In this document: piece by piece, positions 8,582 through 16,715 of the stretch
How positions within the stretch are numbered: position 1 is the first letter of the stretch
Layout of the letters: every line of letters starts with the position of its first letter
Assembly (NCBI GenBank): GCA_964415605.1
Contig: CAYQBA010000016.1
Span: 1 to 41,623 of the forward strand
Length of the DNA stretch: 41,623 nt
Source: UCB3 sp964415605
GTDB taxonomy: Bacteria; Chloroflexota; Anaerolineae; Epilineales; Epilineaceae
Direction of reading: 5' to 3'
The notes under the pieces: generated by a model
Database searches by the model: none
The model's input: only the letters and a program-made list of their open reading frames with translations
Told to the model about the DNA's origin: nothing
Program-made: the position numbers and the translations under genes

Positions 8582-9976
8582 TCACACGCGCGGCGGCGCC
8601 ATCGCCCCCGCGGTCCGCGCTTCCCACAGCCGCTCGTAGGCTTGCTCCACCCGCCCTGCGATCGACGCCCAGCTGTAGCCCTCCGCCACGGCCGTGCCGT
8701 GCATCCCGAGCGCCTGGCGCAGCGCCGGGTCGTCGACGATCGGCCTGATCCGCGCCGCGAGCGCCACGGGATCGCCGTCCGGCACCAGGAACCCCGTCCG
8801 GCCGTCCTGGACCAGCGTCGACAGGCCACCGACGTTGGACGCGATCACCGGCGCACCGCACGCCATGGCCTCGAGGGCGACCATGCCGAAGCTCTCGTAG
8901 CGCGATGGCACCACGACCACCTGGGCGGCATTGTAGAAGTAGGGCAGGTCGTCCTGGGTCTGCGGGCCGAGCAGCGTGACGAAGTCGGCGATGCCGAGGT
9001 CCTCGCGCAAGCGGTGGATGCGCTGCATCTCGGCCGTCATCTCGGCCGGGTCGTCGGTCTTGTCGCCGCCGATGATGCACAGGCAGCTGTTGTGGGCCAG
9101 CTCGGGCTCGGCGGCGATGATGAGCGCCATGGCCCGCACGAGCGTGTCCAGGCCCTTCACCGGGTCGGGCCGGCCGACGAACAGGATCATCCGGTGGTCG
9201 GCGTCGAGGCCGAGGTGGGCGCGGGCGGCGCGTGGATCCATCGGCCGGAAGAGCTGCAGGTCGACGCCTGGCGGGATCACCTCGATCTTCTCGGGCGCGG
9301 CGCCGTAGAGCTCCACCATGTGCTGCTTGTCGATCGGCGTGGCGGCCACGATGGCGTCGGCGAACGCCATGATCTCGGCCTCGACCCCGCGGCGCGGGCC
9401 GATCTCGGCCGTGGCGCCGTCGCCCTGGGCCAGGTCCTTCATGGCCCCCAACGTGTGGAACATGTGCACGATCGGCGCCGGCTGCCGCCGGGCCAGCTCG
9501 CGCGCCGCCCATCCGCTCATCCAGTAGTGGCTGTGGTAGACGTCGTAGCGCGCGCCCTGCGAGGCGATGAACGCCCGCACCCCCGCCACGAACTCCGGTA
9601 CGGCCGCCCATGCCTCGGCCTTGGTCAGCGGCGCCTCCGCGCCGGCCGTGACGTGGATCACCCGCACGTTGGGGCCGAGGTCGGTGTCGGGGATGTGCGG
9701 CACCAGGCTGCTCTGCGAGCGCGTGAAGCAGTCGACCGCGAAGCCCCGCCGGCCGAGCTGGCGCATCAGCTCGCGCACGTAGACGTTCATCCCGCCCGTC
9801 TCCTTCCCCCCGGGCGCCGCCAGGGGGCAGGTGTGGTACGCGATCATGCAGATGCGACGGGGCGATGGCAAGGAGACCGGCCGGCCCAGATCCAGGGCGT
9901 GGGCCCGCGCGTCGATGTCCGTCCAGTCGGGGACGTCGCCCCGACTGCCATCCGCAGGGGTGTGCCAGGGAGGCAT
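8582..9976 (-). CDS. Family 4 glycosyltransferase (MshA / sucrose-phosphate-synthase-like)
   Basis: A 464-residue GT-B glycosyltransferase that should transfer a sugar from an activated donor. The N-terminal loop GGKETGGMNVYVREL (56-70) matches the GGMNVYV signature of MshA, sucrose synthase and sucrose-phosphate synthase relatives. The C-terminal donor-binding half contains ILFVGRPDPVKGLDTLVRAM, the PSRYESFGMVALEAMACG segment with the E-x7-E pair at 361-369, and GAPVIASNVGG. The first 40 residues are a poorly conserved extension, so translation could begin later; ATG 9976 is the first start. The acceptor is not evident: mycothiol synthesis is one possibility by similarity, but no other mycothiol gene is in view, and glucan or glycolipid synthesis is equally possible. 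It is transcribed divergently from the deformylase gene. Confidence 0.88.
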   Translation of the reverse strand: MPPWHTPADGSRGDVPDWTDIDARAHALDLGRPVSLPSPRRICMIAYHTCPLAAPGGKETGGMNVYVRELMRQLGRRGFAVDCFTRSQSSLVPHIPDTDLGPNVRVIHVTAGAEAPLTKAEAWAAVPEFVAGVRAFIASQGARYDVYHSHYWMSGWAARELARRQPAPIVHMFHTLGAMKDLAQGDGATAEIGPRRGVEAEIMAFADAIVAATPIDKQHMVELYGAAPEKIEVIPPGVDLQLFRPMDPRAARAHLGLDADHRMILFVGRPDPVKGLDTLVRAMALIIAAEPELAHNSCLCIIGGDKTDDPAEMTAEMQRIHRLREDLGIADFVTLLGPQTQDDLPYFYNAAQVVVVPSRYESFGMVALEAMACGAPVIASNVGGLSTLVQDGRTGFLVPDGDPVALAARIRPIVDDPALRQALGMHGTAVAEGYSWASIAGRVEQAYERLWEARTAGAMAPPRV

Positions 9977-10039
9977 GATGGCTCCGAGCTGCGCACGGCG
10001 GCGCCGGCACGGCTGGCGCCCGCGATCGAAGGGCGCGCA

Positions 10040-10045
10040 ATCATA
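10040..10045 (-). promoter_or_regulatory. Candidate -10 box of the glycosyltransferase gene
   Basis: The minus strand reads TATGAT (5 of 6 to consensus), 63 nt upstream of ATG 9976. No good -35 box is found at 16-18 nt. Confidence 0.35.
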
Positions 10046-10100
10046 GCCCGCGGCCCCGGGCCGAGCCAGTCGACGCCGCCACGCACGTGCGGCGGTCTGC

Positions 10101-10137
10101 TATATTTTTGGCGGCAAGCGATGATCGGCGGCAAGCG
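10101..10137 (+). promoter_or_regulatory. TATATT -10 box and 11-bp direct repeats before the deformylase gene
   Basis: TATATT at 10101-10106 is the only AT-rich box in the 219-nt divergent gap. It is followed by two exact copies of GGCGGCAAGCG (10110-10120 and 10127-10137), 17 nt apart, which may be an operator or just leader sequence. Upstream lies the palindrome CGCACGTGCG (10082-10091). No clear -35 is seen. Confidence 0.35.
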
Positions 10138-10195
10138 TGCCGCCCGGCCCGGCGTGACCAGGGCCACGAGCCACGGGACCGGGAGGAGTCCGCCA

Positions 10196-10747
10196 GTGTC
10201 CATCAAGCCCATCGTCTCGGTTGGCGACGACGACCACGTGCTGCGGTCGACCGCGCGGCCCGTGCGCCGGGTCGACCGCCGCATCCGCAACCTGATGCAC
10301 GACATGATCGAGACGATGCGCGATGCGAACGGCGTCGGTCTGGCCGCGCCGCAGATCGGGCTGGACCTGCAGGTCTTCGTCGCCGAGGTCCCGGAAGACC
10401 TCGACGATCCCGACAGCCCGGTCCGGACGTATGCCCTGGCGGACCCCGAGATCGTCTGGGCGTCGGAGGCCAAGGTCGAGGGTCGCGAAGCGTGCCTCTC
10501 CATCCCGGAGCTGTTCGGCGACGTGCCGCGCCACACCCGCATCAAGGTCCGCGCCCTGGACCGCAACGGGCGGCGGGTCGAGCTCGACCTGGAGGACTTC
10601 GATGCGCGGGTGTTCCAGCACGAGATCGACCACCTGCACGGCATCCTCTTCCCGGATCGGGTGACGGGCCTGGACAAGCTGTACTTCCTCGAAGAGAACG
10701 ACGCGGGCGAGCTCGTCCGCGTGCCGTACGCCGTCCCCGCGGTGTGA
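10196..10747 (+). CDS. def: Peptide deformylase
   Basis: A 183-residue enzyme that removes the formyl group from the initiator methionine of new proteins. All three family motifs are present: GVGLAAPQ (46-53), EACLS (98-102, with metal-ligand Cys100) and HEIDH (142-146, two His ligands and the catalytic Glu143). The second motif has Ala where EGCLS is usual, a tolerated variation. Start is GTG 10196, supported by GGGAGGAG at 10181-10188; the frame is open far upstream but that part is shadow sequence inside the convergent and divergent neighbours. It stands alone, with tRNA-Glu downstream. Confidence 0.95.
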   Translation: MSIKPIVSVGDDDHVLRSTARPVRRVDRRIRNLMHDMIETMRDANGVGLAAPQIGLDLQVFVAEVPEDLDDPDSPVRTYALADPEIVWASEAKVEGREACLSIPELFGDVPRHTRIKVRALDRNGRRVELDLEDFDARVFQHEIDHLHGILFPDRVTGLDKLYFLEENDAGELVRVPYAVPAV

Positions 10748-10767
10748 CCCGGGTGGCGCAAACGCAT

Positions 10768-10796
10768 TTGGTGCGCGTCCGGCGCGCCGGTATACT
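10768..10796 (+). promoter_or_regulatory. Promoter of tRNA-Glu
   Basis: TTGGTG (10768-10773), a 17-nt spacer, TATACT (10791-10796). The mature tRNA begins 12 nt after the -10 box, so the leader would be only a few nucleotides. Confidence 0.6.
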
Positions 10797-10807
10797 GAGC
10801 TTGTTGC

Positions 10808-10880
10808 GCCCCCATCGTCTAGGGGACCAGGACATCACCCTTTCAAGGTGGAGACGGGGGTTCGAATCCCCCTGGGGGCA
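10808..10880 (+). tRNA. tRNA-Glu(TTC)
   Basis: Acceptor GCCCCCA (10808-10814) pairs with TGGGGGC (10873-10879), with discriminator A at 10880. Anticodon loop CTTTCAA gives TTC. The T-arm is GGGGG-TTCGAAT-CCCCC. The CCA is not encoded (CCT follows). Its charging enzyme gene, gltX, lies about 4.3 kb downstream on the same strand. Confidence 0.97.
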
Positions 10881-10904
10881 CCTCAACACGCACACGCGCA
10901 CGAG

Positions 10905-10919
10905 CGCCATGCCATGGCG
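10905..10919. repeat. 15-bp dyad between tRNA-Glu and hutH
   Basis: CGCCATG (10905-10911), one base, CATGGCG (10913-10919): a perfect 7-bp inverted repeat 31 nt before the hutH start. It could be an operator or chance; it does not resemble the known HutC operator. Confidence 0.3.
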
Positions 10920-10949
10920 GCGCGCCCGCCGCACCTCGGCGCAGCCTGA

Positions 10950-12806
10950 ATGATCGCCTGGCTGTCCCTTCCGGACCCCTCCCCCCTGGACTTTGCCGAC
11001 GCCGACGGCGGTCCGCGCCCCCTCACCGTCCAGGCGGTCGTTGACGTCGCGCGCGGTCGGCGTGCCGTCGCGCTGCTCGAAGAGGATCCGGCCCGCCATC
11101 GCCCGCTGGAGCACGCGATGGCCGCGTCGGCCGCCTGGGTCGAGCAGCAGGTCCAGGACTTGGAGTCCGGCGCCGCCCGGCCGATCTACGGAATCAACAC
11201 GGGCTTCGGGGCCCTCGCCGGCCGCGAGACGTTCCGCTCGCGCTACCATGCCCGCGTCCTGTCGCACAACCTCCTGGCGAGCCACAGCGCCGGCACCGGC
11301 GACCCGCTCGACGAGGACGTGGTGCGCGCCGCGATGCTGATCCGCGGCCACCAGCTCACGCGCGGCCGGTCCGGCATCCGCGTCGCCGTCGTCAACCGGC
11401 TCCTGGCGATGCTGAACGCCCGGGTGTACCCGCGCGTGCCGAGCATGGGGTCGCTGGGCGCCAGCGGCGATCTCGCCCCGCTGGCCCACCTGGCGCGGAT
11501 CATCGGCCGGCCGCCCGAGCCCGGGCCGGGCGACACGCCGCTGCCGCTGGACGGCTCGACCGGCGAGGCCTGGATCCCGTGGGATGCCCCCGTGTCGGGG
11601 GCGGCGGCCGGCGCCAGCCCGACGGCCGTGGCCGATGCCCCGGCCGCCGTCCCGGACCACGTCACGCACGACCCCGTCACGGGCGCGGTCCACTGCTGGC
11701 GCGCGGTCGACGGCCGCACGGCGATGGCGCTGGCCGGCGGCCAGATCGTGCTCGAGGCCAAGGAGGGGCTGGCGTTGATCAACGGCGCCACGTTCTCGGC
11801 CGCGCTGGCCGTGCTGGCGGTCGCCGACGCGCTGCGGATCGTGGCGCACGCCGAGGTCGCCGTGGCCATGACCCTCGAGGCACTGCGTGGGTTCCGCGAC
11901 CCGTTCCTGCCCGAGGTGCACGCCGCGCGCGGGTTCGCCGGCCCCGCGGCGGTCGCCGCGCGCGTGCTGGCGCTGACCGCGGGGTCGACGCTGCTGGACC
12001 CCGCCGACCGCGACCGCGATCCCGAGCGCGTGCCGCCGCAGGATCCCTATTCGGTGCGCTGCGCCCCGCAGGTGCTCGGCGCCGCGCGCGACGCGCTCGG
12101 GTTCGTCGCGCGGACCGTCGAGACCGAGCTCGACGCGGCGGTGGACAACCCCTTGATCTTCCTGGACCTGCCGCGGGCCTACAAGGCGGTGAGCGGCGGG
12201 AACTTCCATGGCGCGCCGCTGGGCTACGCCCTGGACCTGCTCAAGGTCGTCGCCGCCGACTGCGCCAGCCTGTCCGAGCGGCGGACGTTCAAGCTGACCG
12301 ACTACCGGTTCCACGACGCGCGGCGGGCGGCCGTCTCGCTGCCGCTGTTCCTCATCCATGCCGAGCCGGGGATGCAGGGCCTTAACAGCGGGTTGATGAT
12401 CGCGCAGTACACCGCGGCCTCCCTGACCTCCGCCGCCAAGACCCTCGCCCATCCCGACAGCGTGGACTCGATTCCGTCGAGCGCGAACCAGGAAGACCAC
12501 GTCAGCATGAGCATGAACGCGGGCCTGCACGCGCGTCGGCTGCTCGGGCATGTCGAAAGCGTGGTCGCCATCGAGCTGCTCGCCGCGGCCCAGGCGCTCG
12601 ACCTGCGGTCTGGCGACGGGCGCTGCGGCGCGGGCACGGCCGCCGCGTGGGCGTGCATCCGGTCGCGCGTGCCGTTCCTCGCCGCGGACCGGGCGCTGGC
12701 GCCCGACATCGACGCCGTGGTGCGGTTGATGCGGGCTGGAACGTTGCTGGCGGCCGTCGAGCGCGCCATGGTGGCGCGCGCGCCGCGGGCCGAGGCCGAC
12801 GGATGA
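10950..12806 (+). CDS. hutH: Histidine ammonia-lyase (aromatic amino acid lyase family)
   Basis: Converts L-histidine to urocanate and ammonia, the first step of histidine degradation. The MIO prosthetic group would form from Ala171-Ser172-Gly173 in GSLGASGDLAPLAH. Other family blocks are YGINTGFGALA, QDPYSVRCAPQVLGA, DNPLIF, SGGNFHG and SSANQEDHVSM. The selectivity loop reads ASHSAGTG, with the Ser-His pair typical of histidine rather than phenylalanine or tyrosine lyases. At 618 residues it is about 100 longer than usual, mainly from an Ala/Pro/Gly-rich insertion at about residues 190-262. Start ATG 10950 fits the family N-terminus but has no clear Shine-Dalgarno. No hutU, hutI or hutG is in the window. 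Its stop overlaps an ATG (12803) that is in frame with minD. Confidence 0.88.
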   Translation: MIAWLSLPDPSPLDFADADGGPRPLTVQAVVDVARGRRAVALLEEDPARHRPLEHAMAASAAWVEQQVQDLESGAARPIYGINTGFGALAGRETFRSRYHARVLSHNLLASHSAGTGDPLDEDVVRAAMLIRGHQLTRGRSGIRVAVVNRLLAMLNARVYPRVPSMGSLGASGDLAPLAHLARIIGRPPEPGPGDTPLPLDGSTGEAWIPWDAPVSGAAAGASPTAVADAPAAVPDHVTHDPVTGAVHCWRAVDGRTAMALAGGQIVLEAKEGLALINGATFSAALAVLAVADALRIVAHAEVAVAMTLEALRGFRDPFLPEVHAARGFAGPAAVAARVLALTAGSTLLDPADRDRDPERVPPQDPYSVRCAPQVLGAARDALGFVARTVETELDAAVDNPLIFLDLPRAYKAVSGGNFHGAPLGYALDLLKVVAADCASLSERRTFKLTDYRFHDARRAAVSLPLFLIHAEPGMQGLNSGLMIAQYTAASLTSAAKTLAHPDSVDSIPSSANQEDHVSMSMNAGLHARRLLGHVESVVAIELLAAAQALDLRSGDGRCGAGTAAAWACIRSRVPFLAADRALAPDIDAVVRLMRAGTLLAAVERAMVARAPRAEADG

Positions 12807-12814
12807 GCCAGGGC

Positions 12815-12843
12815 TTTACAGAACCGCCGATCGGGTATACAAA
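12815..12843 (+). promoter_or_regulatory. Candidate promoter of the minD operon
   Basis: TTTACA (12815-12820), 17-nt spacer, TACAAA (12838-12843), within the sequence GTATACAAAT. It lies just after the hutH stop and 53 nt before the minD ATG, so minD need not depend on hutH transcription. Confidence 0.5.
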
Positions 12844-12895
12844 TGAGGCGGCGGACACGGCGGACGCCGACCTCGGCAGCAACAGGAGCGAGAGC

Positions 12896-13720
12896 ATGCC
12901 CGCACAGGTCATCACGGTGACGTCGGGGAAGGGGGGCGTGGGCAAGACCACCGCCACCGCCAACCTCGGCGTCGCGCTGGCCGCGCGCGGACGCAACGTC
13001 GTGGTCGTCGACGCCGACATCGGCCTGCGCAACCTCGACGTCGTCATGGGCCTCGAGAATCGGGTGGTCTACAACCTGATCCACGTGATCCGCGGCGTGG
13101 CGGCGGCCGAGCGGGCCCTGATCCGCGACAAGCGCATGCCCGGCCTGATGCTGCTTGCCGCCGACCAGCACGCCGACAAGGACGACGTCACGCCCGAAGA
13201 GATGGAAGCCCTGTGCGCCTCGCTCAAGCCGTTCGCGGACTACGTCCTCGTCGACTCGCCGGCGGGCATCGAGCAGGGCTTCCGCAACGCGCTGGCGCCG
13301 GCCGACCAGGTGGTGCTCGTGACCACGCCCGAGGTCTCCGCTGTCCGCGACGCCGACCGCGTCATCGGCCTCGTGGAAGCCACCGGCAAGCCGTCGCCCC
13401 GCCTGATCCTCAACCGCATCAAGCCCGAGCTGGTGGCCCAGGGCGACATGATGACCACCGACGACGTCGTCGACGTGCTGCGCATCGAGCTGCTCGGCAT
13501 CGTGCCCGAGGATGGCGCCATCGTGGCCGCCACCAACCGCGGCGAGCCGGTCTCGCTCCAGCCCGGCTCGCGCGCCGGGCAGGCCTTTCACAACATCGCG
13601 GCCCGCATCGAGGGCGAGCGGGTGCCGTTCATGACCCTGGACGTCAACCAGCAGAGCTTCCTCGATCGGTTGTCCAACCTCTTCCGCCCGGGCCACGGAC
13701 CCGCCGGGGGGCCGCGGTGA
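12896..13720 (+). CDS. minD: Septum site-determining ATPase MinD
   Basis: A 274-residue ParA/MinD-type ATPase that binds the membrane in its ATP form and with MinE sets the division site. The deviant Walker A SGKGGVGKTT (10-19, both signature lysines Lys12 and Lys17) is followed by VVVDADIGLRNLDVVMG and VLVDSPAGIEQGF. The C-terminus SFLDRLSNLFRPG is the amphipathic membrane-targeting helix. ATG 12896 is chosen (AGGAG at 12884-12888) because it puts the conserved QVITVTSGKGG right at the N-terminus; ATG 12803 would add 31 unlikely residues. GTG of minE overlaps its stop. No minC is adjacent. Confidence 0.96.
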   Translation: MPAQVITVTSGKGGVGKTTATANLGVALAARGRNVVVVDADIGLRNLDVVMGLENRVVYNLIHVIRGVAAAERALIRDKRMPGLMLLAADQHADKDDVTPEEMEALCASLKPFADYVLVDSPAGIEQGFRNALAPADQVVLVTTPEVSAVRDADRVIGLVEATGKPSPRLILNRIKPELVAQGDMMTTDDVVDVLRIELLGIVPEDGAIVAATNRGEPVSLQPGSRAGQAFHNIAARIEGERVPFMTLDVNQQSFLDRLSNLFRPGHGPAGGPR

Positions 13721-13992
13721 GCCGCTGGCTGGACCGGTTGAGGGGCCGGCCGGCGGAGCACGAGCGCTCGGGCGCCGTGGCCCGCGAGCGGCTCAAGCTC
13801 GTGCTGGAGTACGACCGCGCCCAGATCACGTCGGCACAGCTCGACGAGATCCGCGCCGAGATCATCGACTCGATCTCGCGGCACGTGTCGGTCAACCGCG
13901 CCGACGTGCGGGTGACGTTGGAGCGCGACGGCCGCCTCGTCGCCGAGATCCCGCTGGACAGCGCCCGGCCGTCACCCGGCGGCGGGCACTGA
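13717..13992 (+). CDS. minE: Cell division topological specificity factor MinE
   Basis: A 91-residue protein that stimulates MinD ATPase and drives Min oscillation or patterning. GTG 13717 overlaps the minD stop (GTGA), giving tight coupling. The N-terminus SRWLDRLRG is a short amphipathic membrane-binding segment. RERLKLVLEYDRAQITSAQL and RAEIIDSISRHVSVNRADV match the MinD-binding helix and the dimer domain, with the closing strand VRVTLERDGRLVAEIPL. Normal length for the family. The Pro/Gly tail is not conserved. Confidence 0.93.
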   Translation: MSRWLDRLRGRPAEHERSGAVARERLKLVLEYDRAQITSAQLDEIRAEIIDSISRHVSVNRADVRVTLERDGRLVAEIPLDSARPSPGGGH

Positions 13993-14007
13993 TCCGGGGC
14001 TAGATTC

Positions 14008-15162
14008 GTGGCCAGCAGCGCGATCTCCGCGCCGCGCGCCCGGCGGACGCCGCGCCTGCCGTGGCGGCGCGTCCGGTCCATCGACTGGCCGCTGGTCGTG
14101 GCGGTGCTGCTCGCCATGGTCGCCGGCACGCTGATGATCTACAGCGCCACCCTCCGCATGGAAGCGGCCACGACGTGGGACGACCTGGTCGTCAAGCAAG
14201 CCGTGTTTGCCGCGGCGAGCACCGCCATCCTCGTGCTGATGACCCTGACCGAGTACCGGGTGCTCCTGGCCCTGTGGGTCTGGCTCTACGCCGGCATCGT
14301 GATGCTTCTCCTGGCGCTCTTCTCGCTGGGCCAGGTCCTCGGAGGCGCGCAGCGCTGGTATGATCTCGGCGGGGTGGCGATCCAGCCCAGCGAGTTCTCG
14401 AAGGTCGTGCTGGTCATCTGCCTGGCGGCCTACTTCGAGCGGCACGACGTGCGGCAGTTGCGGCACGTCGTGATCTCGCTCGGCCTCGTGGCGCTGCTGG
14501 CCTTCCTGGTCGTGCTGCAGCCGAACCTGTCCACGGCCATCCTGCTCGGCGTGATCTGGCTGGGGATGGCGTTCGCCGCCGGCATGCGGCCGCTGCACTT
14601 CAGCCTGCTCGCGTTGCTCGGCGCCCCCACGCTGTACGTGGCGCTCAAGACCAACCTCTTGCAGGACTACCAGCTCGAGCGCGTGCGCGTGATGCTCGAC
14701 CCCATGGTCGACGCGAGCGGCAGCGGCTACCAGAGCATTCAGTCGCTCATCGCCGTCGGCAACGGCGGGCTGTGGGGCCGCGGCTTCGCCAGCGGGATGC
14801 AGACGCAGGGCGGCTGGCTGCCCCTGATGTACACCGACAACATCTTCGCGCTCATCTCCGAGGAGCTGGGCTTCATGGGGGGTGTGGCGTTCCTCCTGCT
14901 CCTCGGGTTCATCGTGTGGCGCGTCTTCCGCGCGGCGTCGGTGGCGCAGGACTTCGCCGGCTCGCTCATCGCCATCGGGGTCGGCACCTACCTGCTGGCG
15001 CAGACGTTCGTCAACATCGGGGTCGTGCTCCAGCTCCTGCCGGTGACCGGCATCTCGCTGCCGCTGATCAGCTACGGCGGGTCCAGCGTGCTGGCGGTCT
15101 TGACGGCCATCGGGCTGGTGCAGAGCGTGCTGGTGCGCCGCAAGCCGCTGGAGTTCGCGTGA
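14008..15162 (+). CDS. rodA: SEDS-family peptidoglycan glycosyltransferase (RodA/FtsW/SpoVE)
   Basis: A 384-residue polytopic membrane protein with about ten hydrophobic segments that polymerises lipid II glycan strands together with a class B PBP. SEDS signatures are present: GAQRWYDLGGVAIQPSEFSK, the long loop MLDPMVDASGSGYQSIQSL with its conserved Asp, IAVGNGGLWGRGF, and the last-helix motif SLPLISYGGSS. Start is GTG 14008, 15 nt after minE, with only a weak Shine-Dalgarno. Sitting with minDE it could serve elongation (RodA) or division (FtsW); sequence alone does not decide, and the rodA symbol is the more usual label in this gene order. Its stop overlaps the gltX GTG. Confidence 0.9.
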   Translation: MASSAISAPRARRTPRLPWRRVRSIDWPLVVAVLLAMVAGTLMIYSATLRMEAATTWDDLVVKQAVFAAASTAILVLMTLTEYRVLLALWVWLYAGIVMLLLALFSLGQVLGGAQRWYDLGGVAIQPSEFSKVVLVICLAAYFERHDVRQLRHVVISLGLVALLAFLVVLQPNLSTAILLGVIWLGMAFAAGMRPLHFSLLALLGAPTLYVALKTNLLQDYQLERVRVMLDPMVDASGSGYQSIQSLIAVGNGGLWGRGFASGMQTQGGWLPLMYTDNIFALISEELGFMGGVAFLLLLGFIVWRVFRAASVAQDFAGSLIAIGVGTYLLAQTFVNIGVVLQLLPVTGISLPLISYGGSSVLAVLTAIGLVQSVLVRRKPLEFA

Positions 15163-16715
15163 CGGCCGCGGGCGGCCAGCCGCCCGCGGGGGTCCGCGTG
15201 CGGATCGCCCCGTCGCCGACGGGCTACATGCACGTCGGCACGGCCCGCACCGCGCTCTTCAACTGGCTCTTCGCGCGCCAGCAAGGGGGCGCATTCGTCC
15301 TGCGCGTCGAGGACACCGACCGGACCCGGCTCGTCCCCGACGCCACGGACGACCTCATGGCGGGGCTGCGCTGGCTGGGCATCGTGCCGGACGAGGGGCC
15401 GGGCATCGGTGGCGACGCCGGCCCGTATCTCCAGAGCGAACGCCTGGCCATCTACCGCCCGTATGCCGACCGGCTCCTGGCCGAGGGGCACGCGTACCGG
15501 TGCTTCTGCTCGGCCGACCGCCTGCGCGCGGTCCGCGAGGCCCGCCAGCGCGCCGGCCAGAAGATCGGCTACGACCGTCATTGCCGCGACCTCCCGCCGG
15601 CGGAGGGCGCGCGGCGCGCGGCGGCAGGCGAGCCGCACGTGGTGCGCCTGCGGATGCCGCTCGCCGGCGCGGCGACCCTGGTCGACGTCTTGCGCGGCGC
15701 GATCGTGTTCGACGTCGCCGAGATCGAGGACGTGGTCCTGGTCAAGACCGACGGCTTCCCGACCTACCACTTCGCCGTCGTGGTCGACGACCACTTGATG
15801 GGCATCACGCACGTCCTGCGCGCCGACGAGTGGATCCCGAGCGCGCCGATCCAGCTCCAGCTGTATGCGGCATTCGGCTGGGCCGAGCCGGTGTGGGCGC
15901 ACCTGCCGCTGGTGCTCAACCCCGACGGCGGCGGGAAGATGTCCAAGCGCAAGACCATCGGCCCGGACGGCCAGCCGCTCGAGCAGATGACGCTCGTGCG
16001 CGAGTACCAGGCGGCAGGCTACCTGCCGGAGGCGATGTTCAACTTCCTGGCCCGCCTGGGCTGGTCGTACAGCGGCGAGGACGAGGTGTTCACGCGGGAG
16101 CAGGCGCTGGAGCGGTTCCGCCTCGAGGACGTCAAGCCGTCGCCTGCCGCGTGGAACCCCGAGAAGCTGGACTGGCTGAACGGCGTCTACATCCGGGCGC
16201 TCGAGCCCGCCGACCTGGCGGCGCGGCTCATGCCGTTCTTCGAGCGCGCCGGCCTGGCGGCCGACGCCGCCCGGGTGCGGGCGGTGGTCCCGCTGATCCA
16301 GCCGCGCATCGAGACCCTTGCCGACGCGCCGGCGCTGGTCGACTTCCTGTGGGCGGACGCCGTGGCGCCGGCCGTGGACGAGATGGTGCCCAAGGGGCTG
16401 GACGCGGCCGGGGCGGCCGAGCTCCTGGCCGCCGCCGATGCGGCGCTCGGTGGGCTCGAGGCGTGGGACCACGCCGGCATCGAGGCCGCGCTGCGGGCCG
16501 TGGCCGCGGACCGCGGCCTCAAGGCGGGCGCGGCGTTCCAGCCGATCCGGCTGGCCGTGACCGGGCGTTCGGTGGCGCCGCCGCTGTTCGAGACGCTCGA
16601 GGTGCTGGGGCGGGACGCGACGCACGCGCGCATCGCGGCGGCGCGCGCGCGGCTGGCCGAGGCGGCGGGAGCGGGGGATCCGGCCCAGGCGCCGGGATTC
16701 GGGCCAGGCGGGTGA
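15159..16715 (+). CDS. gltX: Glutamyl-tRNA synthetase
   Basis: A 518-residue class I synthetase that charges tRNA-Glu. The HIGH-type motif is HVGT (25-28) in APSPTGYMHVGTARTALFNW, and KMSKR is at 260-264. A zinc-binding-like CFC...YDRHC motif follows the first half, and VEDTDRTR is the usual ATP/Glu pocket segment. The C-terminal helical anticodon-binding domain is complete. Start GTG 15159 overlaps the SEDS gene stop (GTGA); the frame is open upstream but that is shadow. tRNA-Glu(TTC) is encoded upstream in the same direction. Whether it is discriminating or also charges tRNA-Gln cannot be told here. Confidence 0.95.
   Translation: MTAAGGQPPAGVRVRIAPSPTGYMHVGTARTALFNWLFARQQGGAFVLRVEDTDRTRLVPDATDDLMAGLRWLGIVPDEGPGIGGDAGPYLQSERLAIYRPYADRLLAEGHAYRCFCSADRLRAVREARQRAGQKIGYDRHCRDLPPAEGARRAAAGEPHVVRLRMPLAGAATLVDVLRGAIVFDVAEIEDVVLVKTDGFPTYHFAVVVDDHLMGITHVLRADEWIPSAPIQLQLYAAFGWAEPVWAHLPLVLNPDGGGKMSKRKTIGPDGQPLEQMTLVREYQAAGYLPEAMFNFLARLGWSYSGEDEVFTREQALERFRLEDVKPSPAAWNPEKLDWLNGVYIRALEPADLAARLMPFFERAGLAADAARVRAVVPLIQPRIETLADAPALVDFLWADAVAPAVDEMVPKGLDAAGAAELLAAADAALGGLEAWDHAGIEAALRAVAADRGLKAGAAFQPIRLAVTGRSVAPPLFETLEVLGRDATHARIAAARARLAEAAGAGDPAQAPGFGPGG

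Noticed and set aside
8114..10195. Long frame continuing upstream of the deformylase, giving an 877-residue protein
   Set aside because: It runs through intergenic repeats and antisense to the glycosyltransferase; only the last 183 codons encode a domain, with a good ribosome site at GTG 10196.
12803..12895. ATG 12803, overlapping the hutH stop, as the minD start
   Set aside because: It would add 31 non-conserved residues; ATG 12896 has a Shine-Dalgarno and gives the normal MinD N-terminus. The promoter-like boxes also lie within this stretch.
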